Source of the DNA: Strongyloides papillosus
Taxonomy: Eukaryota > Nematoda > Chromadorea > Rhabditida > Strongyloididae
Direction of reading: 5' to 3'
DNA length: 64,000 nucleotides
Assembly: GCA_005656395.1 (NCBI GenBank)
Contig: SRSI01000043.1
Span: 558,001-622,000 of the forward strand
Shown here piece by piece: positions 54,611-64,000 of the stretch; the stretch's first letter is position 1, and each line of letters opens with the position of its first letter. The notes under the pieces are model-generated. The model did no database searches. It had not been told where the DNA came from and worked only from the letters and a program-made list of their open reading frames with translations. Made by a program: the position numbers and the translations under genes.

Positions 54611-56470
54611 AGACAGAATAATATATACAAAAACTGAAAAAGACAAATGTTTAAAGTAAGTATAAAAGATATACATGTAAAACACAAAATAATTAATTAA
54701 TTTAACGGAAATTATATAAAAATCTGGCAAAAATAAAATGATAAAAAGTTTTACACACAAAAGTAATCAAAATAATGTAATCAAAAAAATAAAGACGCGT
54801 GCACGTATGATAACGAAAGTCAAGTAAATTTATCTGTGTTTATACAGTATAAAATCACCACCAAAAACTACTTTGCTTTTCGAGACCTGTAAAAAATTTT
54901 ATCAGAAAAGTGTTTATTCTTTACAAAATTTTATACAACAATGATATGTGTCAAAAAAAAATATAGAATAAGAGGCATTTAGAAATTGAAAAATAAAACC
55001 TTTTTATGATCGTAATGTAAAAGCTCTTTCTTTTCTACTTTATAAATAATTAAAAAGTTAGTTTTTATATAAAATTATGGTCTATTAAAGATTATTCAGT
55101 TTAATTTAATTCATCTGACAAAATAGATTCTTAAAATAATATATATATTGTTTTTAATATTTAGCAAGAATTAAAAAATATCAATTACCATATTCTTGAC
55201 CATTTATTGGTAATAATTTAGCATATATTAAAAAAACTATTTACGTATGACTATAAATTCTACAAAAAACATATTAAATTATTTATGTAAATAAGTAATC
55301 AAAGATAAACAGAAGCTAATAATACAAATAATATTATTATAAACTACACCAAAGTATAGTACATGTATGTATATACGCTTTTCAAACAAAAAATTGAAAT
55401 TCGTTGTGATGTAAGTGTTTAAAAAAGGTAAAATAGCTTTCACACGATCGTCTACATTTTCATACAAATTTCAAATGAAGTAACGCGTCACCTCTTTCGC
55501 AATATTTAGTAGAGTGAAGTATGATTATATTTGTTTGTGATATAAAAAAATTATAACGCTATTTTAATATAAGGTCAACTTTTTTACCCATAATTAAATC
55601 GGATTAATTATTAAAATTTAAAATTATTTCTACAAAAGGAGTGTTTGCAGTATCAGTTGGGATATTTAACGCATTACCAATTATTGCGATCACATGTTTT
55701 ACAGCAAAAGATAATGTGATAAAGTTTAAGCAGAATTTTTTTTAGATTTAACCTAGTTTTCTAATATCTAAAATCATTTGATTGCCTTCCGCTAAATTAG
55801 AGAAGAACACATATTTTGATTAATTATTCATAGAAATCGGTTAAGTTTAAGAAAAATTACATTTGAATACAAATTTACTTTTGTCAGAGATTGAAAATAT
55901 ATTTTCAAATCTTGATTAGAAATTATTTCCCATAGTTAAAATATTCTAATAAATAATATTGTAATAAAAATAATTAAAATTACGAAACACTAAATTTAGA
56001 TATAATTGAAACATTATTCACAAAAAAATATAAGTTAAAGAAATTTCTAAACTTAACAATGAATAACAGAAATCACCAAATTACAATTTGATAATAATTT
56101 AATATCAAATTTCCATATTCATCACCTGGATTATTTTATTCAAAATTATTATTTTATTTGACAATTTGACTTCCGATTGAGAATTCCTCAATTCGATATC
56201 AAGGTGAAACCTACTTCTCCCTTGTTACTATTTCATGTTGTTATTTTTACTTCAAGTTATTTTTCTCTAAGTCTATTAATATAAATACACATCTAAATAC
56301 AATTGTAATTTAGTGGTTACTAAAATTAAATGAAATAATAATAGCATCATTTAGTGAAACATATGTGTTTTTGAAAACAATAAAAGGTTACTATAAAATG
56401 ACAACAACATTTATAAGATACCAGACAGTAAAAAAGTTTTTTTTTAAATAAAAGTTTTTTAGTTATTGGA
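54611..56470. other. Long AT-rich intergenic region
   Basis: About 1.9 kb without a supported gene. Possible 5' exons of the fragment at 54296..54610 might lie here but none is convincing. A 62-codon minus-strand frame near 55279 is not coding-like. Confidence 0.4.
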
Positions 56471-56887
56471 ATGTTGAAATCTATTAATGAAGAGCATGTG
56501 GTTGAAGACGGATATAAATCTGATGATTTTTTTGATGTCCCACACATGATAAGGAAATCGAGTTCGGTTGGTTCTATGCCAAGAAAATGGTGTAAGTAAA
56601 AAAAGATTAAAAAATGTATTTTATTTACAGTATTTGCTGATTTGGAAAAACAACAAAAAAAAGTGTGTAAAACTTCAATAGTTATGCCAAATGAAAAAAT
56701 CCAGGATAAAGAAGAAAAATCAAATAAATTACTTTATATTAATTTTTTTATGGTTATCTTAACGTTATTATGTTTGGCAATGACATTAATGTTTCTCATG
56801 ACTGCTGCAAAAAATTTTAATAGTTCTTTATCAAAGACACTATCCGATGCAATGATGTCAGATATCATGGAAAAGAGGAGACCTTAA
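56471..56887 (+). CDS. Small single-pass membrane protein, 125 residues
   Basis: Exons 56471..56591 and 56631..56887 (39 nt intron, GTAAGT/TTTACAG, phase 1, codon TTA at the junction) give 125 residues. An acidic then basic soluble N-terminus (about 1-80) is followed by one long hydrophobic helix (INFFMVILTLLCLAMTLMFL, about 83-105) and a 20-residue tail. There is no signal peptide, so it is probably a type II or tail-proximal anchored protein. No family recognised. Its stop codon (TAA, 56885..56887) directly abuts the stop of the minus-strand gene, with no base between. Confidence 0.65.
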
Positions 56888-57531
56888 TTATTTCTTTGAT
56901 TTAATTTTTAAAACTTTTAATGATTTTATCTTTGCCAATGTTCCTTTTGCACAATCAAGAATAAAGTGATTCTTATCTATCTTTGCCTTATCATACTCCT
57001 CTTTGATTAAGTAAAATGCTAATTTTATTTGATTGCGTTGTGCTAAACTTAGAGCAAAGAATAGTTTGCAACGTGACATCATTACTTGATTTCCCATTTT
57101 TTTAGCAATGTTATACTGAGCAATACTTAATTTACCAGCCACCAATGCAAAGTTATCGAAATAATCTCCCATTGATGAGTATGCACCACCAAATGTTGAC
57201 AGATTCCACATTGTTTTTTCTAAATATAAATTTTCGAGGAAGTATTTTGTTATAAAGTAATTCCAACTATAATCTATTAAACATATTTCAGGATTTCCAA
57301 CTATGAAATATTTTATATATAATCCCTAAAATAACAATAATTGGCTATTAAAAAGAATATATTAAAACAAACCTTATAATTTTTAATTGAAAACGTTTTC
57401 ATAAATATTTCTATGAAATTCTCGTTTAAGTGAATATTTTTTAGGAAAAAAGCTCCGCAAAGTGATCCTTTAAAGGTTACCAAAACCTTATCTTTGTCTT
57501 CATTAACAACACAAAAATAATAGAAAACCAT
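56888..57531 (-). CDS. Conserved-looking protein of unknown function, 198 residues
   Basis: Exons 57531..57373 and 57325..56888 (47 nt intron, GTTTGT/TTTTAG, phase 0) give 198 residues. The sequence looks globular and well constrained: MVFYYFCVVNEDKDKVLVTF at the start, then LCGAFFLKN, ICLIDYSWNYFITKYFLENL, EKTMWNLSTFGGAYSSMGD, and a helical C-terminal half with MGNQVMMSRCKLFFALSLAQ. There is no signal peptide and no membrane segment. The pattern recalls an uncharacterised animal family that I cannot name with confidence. The end of its frame is back to back with the membrane protein gene at 56887. Confidence 0.7.
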
Positions 57532-57656
57532 TTGCCAAAAAATACATAAAACTATTTATAAAAAAATTTAACATTTTTAACAGATATAAAAAAGTATTCA
57601 ACTATTGCTATTTTTGAAAAGAAATAAAAAAACAAGATTTTAATAGTAATAATATA

Positions 57657-59242
57657 CTATCTTTTTAACAATTTAAGTTTCCTTAAAATAAACTTCATAT
57701 GTGGAGGCATGGAACAAAAAATGTTAAAGTTTTCAGTACCTGATTGTTGTTTTCCTGGAAAAGATGCTTTATATAGATGACACAACATTGGAAGCTGCTT
57801 GTACCCATTACTACTAGATATGTCTAGGAGATTCCGTGCTTCATTAGTCAATTTTGGTGGATGTATAATATTTTTTGTATTCAATGGATTGTACTTAACA
57901 TCACCTATAATTGGAGTGTTTAAACCATACACTAAATGGGTCCTTATTTGATGGACATATTCTTTATTAACAGACACTTGTAAAAATGACATATCTGCTC
58001 TTTTATTTGTTTCAAGAACTTTGTAATCGGTGCTTGCAAACATTACAGGTGTATGCCCTTTTTTTGGGAACTTTTCTTGTTTAAATGGTTTCACAACAAT
58101 ATCGCCTCTATTCGATAACAGTTTAACTAAAGGAAACTTTATCGTTCCTTCATCTGAAGCAGGGATTCCACGAACAAGGGCATGATACTTAAATGTAATC
58201 AAATTATTCTCAATCATCCCTAAATATCGATCTTGTGCTTCCTTAGTTTTAGCAAATAATATGATACCACCAAAACCCTTTTCTAAGGATCTCACCAATG
58301 AAAGACGAGAAATATCTGGTGCTACTATTTTTTTTAATTCCTGTAAACAACTATCCATAGTAATAATTGTATCATTTTTAGTTTTTCCACTATAAGCAAG
58401 AGAAACTGGTTTGTCAAAAGCAATTAAAGAATCATCATCAAAGATTACTCTGTTTGCCATGTATTCTGCCAATTTTTTCTTGTCATATGTCCAACAGTTA
58501 TCAATCATTTGCTTTATCATTTTAATTCCGTAGTCTCCTTCATCGATAAATAATGGCTTGGTAATTATGTTTTTTAGAGATTTTTCTTCTTTTGAGGAAT
58601 TTTCTAAAACTTCTGGAAATTAAAAAAAAAAGAAAATAATGTATAATGATGCACAATCTTACCTTTAACATCAAACATTGAATATTCCTCATTGACATTT
58701 CTTTTGTTTTTTTTATGTTTTTTGTTTTCGTTAAAAATTTTATTATTTGTTGGAACTTGGTTGTCATGTGGTTCTTCTAAAGTAGTATTTAATGGTTTGT
58801 AATTTGAAAGAATTTGTTCGGTGAAAAAATCCTCATTATCTGATTTTTTACTTTCTAGATTTTTCTTAGAGTCTGTAAGAACAGTCTTTTCATAAGGAGA
58901 GGAAGTTAAAGTTTGTTCAGTAAAAAAAACATCCTTCGCATCTAAATCTTTTAAATTTTTCTTAGAACTTGTAAGACCAGATTTTCCATTAGGAGAAGAA
59001 GATAAAATTTGTTCAGTAAAGATATCATCCTCCACCTCTACATCTTTTAAATTTTCCTTAGAATTTCTACGAGCAGTCTTTCCATAAGGAGAAGAATTTA
59101 AAATTTGTTGAGTAAAAATATCATCTTTTTCGTCTACAACTTTTGATTCTTTTATTACTTTATTAGAATCCTCTTCTCTAACTCTACTTTCTGTTTCATA
59201 TTCAATCCCGAAAACATCGTCATAATCAGTTTTACTACCCAT
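57657..59242 (-). CDS. RluA-type pseudouridine synthase relative with substituted catalytic Asp (RPUSD3/4-like)
   Basis: Exons 59242..58663 and 58612..57657 (50 nt intron, GTAAGA/TTCCAG, phase 1) give 511 residues. The N-terminal ~190 residues are acidic and carry four spaced copies of an F(F)TEQILSSSP-type repeat. The C-terminal ~285 residues are an RluA fold (IFDDDSLIAFDKP; EYVHQIRTHLVYGLNTPIIGDVKY). The catalytic motif HRLDxxTSG reads VRSLEKGFGG, with Glu (about residue 304) in place of the essential Asp. Known: RluA enzymes need that Asp; I recall vertebrate RPUSD3 as also lacking it. Inferred: non-catalytic RNA-binding factor, possibly mitochondrial. A TTTTAG acceptor 2 nt before the ATG and a 128 bp gap to TRMT10 suggest an operon. 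Confidence 0.8.
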
Positions 59243-59244
59243 TT

Positions 59245-59256
59245 CTAAAATATTAT
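59245..59256 (-). promoter_or_regulatory. Probable spliced-leader (trans-splice) acceptor before the RluA-like gene
   Basis: AATATTTTAG on the minus strand ends 2 nt before the ATG at 59242. No matching donor or upstream exon exists between here and the TRMT10 stop (59371), so a trans-splice site for a downstream operon gene is the simplest reading. Confidence 0.5.
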
Positions 59257-59370
59257 GATTTAGTTATTAAGAAAGTAATGTATTCATTATCAAATATAAA
59301 AAAAGAAAAGAGACTTGTTAAAATGAAAAAGTAGAAAAACAACAAAAAGTAGAATCGATAAATTTCCTTT

Positions 59371-60285
59371 CTATTTTTCATTTTCAGGTAAAATAAAACC
59401 ACATCTTTTTGGCAGCACCTCTGAAAAAACTTCTTCAAATGTCTGACCACTTGAAACTTTACATAAAATCTCGACAACTAAATTTATTGACAACATCTCA
59501 TTATAAGTGCCTTTAGAAGCTCTTTCCATTATTTCTCTTATTGGGAGACGTTGACATTTCAAAGATAGATTAGAAGCTTTTTCTAAAGATTTACTGCCAA
59601 CTCCGCTTTCATCTACAAGACCACCAATTACATAAACTGTTTCAGGGTCTAATTCAAGTAACGGTTCACAAGTTGAATCTGGAGAAAGGTACACAACACT
59701 TTTGCAATCTTTATAAACATCTGTTACATTTCCACATTCTCTTTTCCAATCATAATTTTCAAATCCCGTAATCAAACTACTTCCCTTCCGATAAAATTCC
59801 TCTGTCCCATTAAGAAGAGTCGTCTCCAGACCCGTAAACTTCTTCTCCAATCCCCGAACTCTACATAATTGTCTAAATAACTTTCCCTTCTCTTTGTCAC
59901 TCATTAAACTATAAAAATCTAAATCTATACATACCTAAAGAAACAAAAATATTAGAAAAAACAGCGATAAAATAAATCAAAAAGTTTTACATGAAGTTTC
60001 TCACATTCAATTGTACCACTCTCGAGAGTCTTTTTCTTATTCTCCCTTCTTTTTTGATGTTCTATCTTTCTTTTTTCTAGTCGTTTCTCTTTGTAACGCT
60101 GTTTTTTTAACATTTTCTTTTTACTTCTTGATAGGTGATTCTTTGTCACTTGGTCTGAAATGTATAAATTAGAAAGTATTGAGTATGATTGTGTTGTAGA
60201 ATATCAAACCTGCAAATAATGCATCATTGTTAAAAAGTACTTCTTCTGGATTATCAATATATTCTGGAGAAAGTTTATTTTCCAT
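59371..60285 (-). CDS. TRMT10: tRNA (guanine-N1) methyltransferase, TRMT10 family
   Basis: Three exons, 60285..60210, 60154..59991 and 59934..59371 (introns 55 and 56 nt), give 267 residues. The Lys/Arg-rich N-terminal helix (RSKKKMLKKQRYKEKRLEKR) is typical of TRM10 enzymes. The SPOUT domain starts at CIDLDFYSLMSDKEK and holds VYLSPDSTCEPL, the cofactor-binding YVIGGLVDESG with its conserved Asp, LPIREIMERASKGTYNEMLSINLVVEIL, and a C-terminal LPKRCGF. Trm10 methylates position 9 of tRNAs. The two intron joins restore canonical family sequence (LH|VCIDLDF), confirming the model. Likely the first gene of an operon with the RluA-like gene downstream, both RNA-modification proteins. Confidence 0.93.
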
Positions 60286-62345
60286 AGTTTGACAAATTAA
60301 ATAAGTGAATAACTTTTTATATTAATTTTACTGATAACATAATTAATCTTGATGGGATTGTTTCTTACAATTTGGAATAGTGGTAGCCTATTTTGAAGTT
60401 GTAATACCGATGGTCTTTAGTTTACTCTTCCAAAGCCTCTTCTTATCTCTAATTTACTTCTTAATAGGAAATTATACCAGTTCAAATGAAGATACTTTAT
60501 TTTTGTTTCTCAATAATTGCCTAATTTCTTTAAAAATTACCATATGATTACAATTTAAATTATAAATGTTTAAAAATGAAACTTGACAATTATTTTCCTA
60601 ATTCAATGGTCTTCTTAAAAAAGAAAATTTTGAAATTGATAAATTACTTCCTAATATGTGAAACAGTCGTTGATGTCACCTAGACTTTTGTAGAAAAAAA
60701 AATTCTTTGAGAAAATTACTTCCAAATATCCTTTATATAAATGGAAAATGAATTCAAAAAAATAAATAGGTCAAATAAACTTTTTTTAACTTGTGTTTTG
60801 AAGCATTGTAAATGCGTGGAAATTTTTGAGAAATTTATTGTTTTTTTTTCTTCTGGTGAATAATTAATCTCTTCTAAATTAATGATCTTTTTGATAAAGT
60901 GTCATTATATTTTATGTATTTTTCTAGGAATGTTTACTTGCACTATGTGTAATCTTTTTTAAATTTACTAATTTCGTGATACTTATAAAGTGCGAAACAT
61001 TTAAAAAAAGTCTCTTAAAATTATATTTATTGCTTTAATTCACACATATATGAAAAATGTACAAAAAAAATCGGCTGAAATTTAATTTTCCTCCAAAATT
61101 GCCTTCATGAATTACTTTATAAATTATTCATCAATTGAATTCCACAAATTTATCACAACATTATAACAACAATAGTAAAAGTCATTAATGCTTATAGAAA
61201 ATATAAAGGAATAAACTTTCTTATAAATATTTTTCTTGACTATTGTTAAAGTTCATAGCACGGTGAGATGTATTTTGTTTTATATAATATATTTGATTTT
61301 TAAATGTTTAGATAAAAAGGATATTATAAAGTAGTTTGTAAGTATAGACAAAGAAGATACGATATTTGTTTTTCGCCAAATTCAAATAAATATGACGTCA
61401 ATAGTTATGTCAAAAGATGAATGACAGATTCTTAAATTAATGATGGTGTATTAATATTTTAATTAAAAATTGTATCATAATTTTTTTAAAAAAAACGAAT
61501 AAAAATTTAATTACAAATTCACACACCAGAATATGCATAAAAAATCAAATTTGAAAATTTTATATTGCTAAGATATTAAATTACATATATTTTTTTTAAA
61601 TTTGAACTATTATTACTCAATTATGATATCTTTTTCTGAAGTTATATCATTAAAAATGAAAATTATGATTAATTAATTTTTTTACTCATTAAATATTATA
61701 TATAACCTTATTAATGTCCTTTGAAATATTTATTTCTCTCCCAACTTATAAAGTTAACTTTTGCATTACAACAAGAGAAACGCCTGTTTTATATAAAATA
61801 AAATTAATTTTTTATGATTTGTTAAATGCAAAATAGTTGAAAAAAAAATTCTTAACAAATTATTTTGCAGGAGATTTAGATTAATAACGAGTAGGCCGTA
61901 CAACTTTCATGGGAATTTAAATTTATGACGTTTAATTTTAAAATTATAAAATTTGAAACAAGTAAAACAAACATAAACGGTTCATAAATGGTATTTAATT
62001 ATTGCCTTTATTTGATGAATAATCGCTTAATTAATAATGTTAAGAAATTAAAATTTTTATATACAATCAAAAGTTTCCAGTCTTCTATCTTCCCAAATAT
62101 TTTATATGTATATCTCACCATATACAATAAAATTTAACATCTCTCAAATATTGTTGGATAAAATAAGGAGGTCAGGTGTCTCTGAAGATATTTTGTTGAA
62201 TAAAAGTGATTTATAAAACATATATTGAATCATCATTCGATAATACATTTTTGACTGTTGATTATAATTTAATTATCTATATTCACTTATTTACATATGT
62301 ATATTGATTTTTATTAATAATTTATTTTTTATTTATAATCTATTA
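60286..62345. other. Long divergent intergenic region
   Basis: About 2 kb between the start codons of TRMT10 (-) and the PGAP2-like gene (+). AT-rich throughout, with no coding exon, RNA gene or tandem repeat I can support. Confidence 0.4.
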
Positions 62346-63404
62346 ATGGTAAAAAGTTTAGAGATGATTGTTAAACCAAAAACACGTCAAGAAGAAAAGA
62401 AATTGAAGAATGGTTTCGAGGAGGATGATAATGAAGATATTGCTTATTTAAATTTGCGTCTCATTATTCCTGTCTTGATAACTTATATTCTCTCTGGTAC
62501 ATGTGTTGTATTATCAATTTACCTTGGGATTAGAGAAGATATCTATGATTCTACACCAAAAAATAATCCTAAAGGTGACATTCACTTATTAAAGTATGGG
62601 TCATTAAAATATATATGTAAAGAAAATAATCCACCAAAGGCAAATGAAGTGCCATCGTTCTTAAGATTAGTTGAATTAAAAAGTCAAACAAATATGTGGC
62701 TTCGGTATGCAGTTATCACTCCATGGATGATAAGGTTTTTTATAACTTACTGTAGTAAAAGATTAATGGACGATCATAAACTGGTAAAAGAAAATGCTTT
62801 TGTATCAATGTTAAATTCAATTTTGCCTTATCTAATATTTTTTGAAATTCTCTTTTGTTCATTATTTTCAATTATCACTGTACGTCATGATTTTGGTGAT
62901 GTCATGCATATTAGTCTTCATATGTTCGTATATCTAGCGATTATTTATATGATTATCCACTTTTGTCTTTGCACTTTGACATTGCCAAAAGATTTTTATC
63001 CTATTGATATTATATCACTTGCGATAAAATTTATCTCTGGATCATTATTTTGTTATTTTGGGAATACTGTTTTAAATTATCATCTAACATTTATGATTGA
63101 ATTAGGTTGTCACCCATATGGTAAATTTATCTATTGTTTAAATTTATTTTTTTAATTATTTCTAAATAATTTTTTAGTTCCGTATGAAATAGCAGTAAGC
63201 GAATATATAGCAATAGGAGGATATGTTTTATATCACTTTTCTCATGTAACAGAAATTCGAAATATTAGATTCATATGCTTCCCCAGGACCTCTTCTGGTG
63301 AATGCGAACCTATATGTAGTGAAAATTTTTCCAAAGGTGGAAAATACGAATATTGTAGATCATTTGAATTAAGACAAAGACAAATACAAAAAGAAAAATT
63401 TTAA
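62346..63404 (+). CDS. PGAP2/FRAG1/DRAM-family multipass membrane protein
   Basis: Exons 62346..63120 and 63178..63404 (57 nt intron, GTAAAT/TTTTAG, phase 1) give 333 residues. About six hydrophobic helices are visible (LIIPVLITYILSGTCVVL; MWLRYAVITPWMIRFFITY; ILPYLIFFEILFCSLFSI; FVYLAIIYMIIHFCLCTL; ISLAIKFISGSLFCYFGN; and after the splice SEYIAIGGYVLYHFSHVTEI). The luminal loop with NEVPSFLR and the final AVSEYIAIGGYVLYHFSH resemble the PGAP2/FRAG1 family, which acts in GPI-anchor lipid remodelling in the Golgi. The assignment is by pattern and moderate. The ATG at 62346 is chosen; a second Met 18 nt downstream is possible. A Cys-rich tail ends KEKF. Confidence 0.65.
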
Positions 63405-64000
63405 TTAAATATTTTCATTTATTTTTTAAATCATTTTATAGTATTAAAATTGTTTATGTATATAAAAGTTTTTAATAAAATATAAAAAATGAAATTTACC
63501 TCAAGTAAGGAAAAACAAACAAAAAATTATTTGACATCTAAATGTCATAAAGGTTTTTAATGAGATAAAAAATGATTGATATTGTTGGTTGAAAAATGTT
63601 TGCTTACTGTATTTCACTTCAATAAGTATCCACTAGAAAGAAGATAATATCCTTAAAAGCTTATTACAAAATTTAAAATAACAATTGATGTCATTATGAT
63701 AAAAAATAAGGAGAAAAGGAGAATAATTTTGTTCCACGGATTCATTTATTTTTCTTTTAAAAATAAAATTTAATAATTCTTATTTCTCAAAGGAAATAAA
63801 TTAAATTGATTATTTGAGAGATGCTTAAAATAATTACTCTACTACCAATTAGGGAGGAAGTTTCCTAAATTATGTGATTTAATTAGTGTATCAATAAATT
63901 TAATTTATATTTTTTGTCTTTTAGAAGTCATAATATAGGGGTAAAAGTATGAAAAAAGGATAAAGTTATGATATGAATATGAAATAAACTTATATTTTTT
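63405..64000. other. AT-rich non-coding, nothing recognised
   Basis: Downstream of the PGAP2-like gene to the window end. AATAAA occurs near 63475 as a possible polyadenylation signal. Nothing else stands out. Confidence 0.4.

Noticed and set aside
55279..55467. 62-codon minus-strand frame
   Set aside because: Random-looking A/T composition, no upstream or downstream exon.

Overview
The window reads as nuclear DNA of a very AT-rich nematode, most likely a clade IV parasite of the Strongyloides type. This is an inference from base composition (long AT-only intergenic stretches), sparse introns that are almost all 41-60 nt with GTAAGT/GTATGT donors and TTTTAG acceptors, a likely spliced-leader acceptor directly before some start codons, and gene content: ShKT-domain secreted protein, astacin, innexin, erm-1, gei-8/N-CoR, sas-4 and smc-3. 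Exon structures were rebuilt by hand from donor/acceptor sites and reading-frame continuity. Every joined model that I call a gene closes in frame.

Layout. 0.5-9.4 kb: a secreted four-ShKT protein (-), a Polo-like kinase whose catalytic residues are gone but whose polo-box phosphopeptide residues are kept (+), a possible gene remnant (-), a small bZIP (+) tail to tail with a 97-residue coiled-coil protein (-), and erm-1 (-) with two alternative first exons. 12-24.6 kb: a transmembrane LRR protein (-), the large corepressor gei-8/N-CoR (-) divergent from sas-4/CPAP (+), then two convergent secreted/membrane proteins of unknown function. 24.8-35.8 kb: smc-3 (+), a low-complexity secreted protein (-), a PCBP-type two-KH protein with a 2.4 kb first intron (-), and a 79-residue protein with a probable GC-AG intron (-). 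37.7 kb: tRNA-Thr(AGT) (-). 39.2-46.4 kb: innexin (-), astacin (+) convergent with RMI1 (-), ELOF1 (-) divergent from PPP1R11 (+).

46.4-54.6 kb is different: a gene graveyard. Two diverged direct copies of a ~1.4 kb non-coding repeat flank an NDUFB8 pseudogene, an intact mucin-like secreted protein gene, and an NPC1-like pseudogene. The NPC1-like copy is split by a 646 bp foldback/minisatellite element with 8 bp target-site duplications and imperfect ~21 bp terminal inverted repeats. 56.4-60.3 kb: a small membrane protein (+) whose stop codon directly abuts the stop of a conserved unknown gene (-), then an RluA-type pseudouridine synthase relative with a substituted catalytic aspartate (-), probably in an operon downstream of TRMT10 (-). 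62.3-63.4 kb: a PGAP2/FRAG1-like multipass protein (+).

No single pathway links the genes. Several act on chromosomes or centrosomes (PLK-like, SAS-4, SMC-3, RMI1), and TRMT10 with the RluA-like gene form an RNA-modification pair. The strongest candidates for something undescribed are the polo-box pseudokinase and the foldback element in the NPC1-like locus. All family assignments come from motif recognition by eye; no database was searched.
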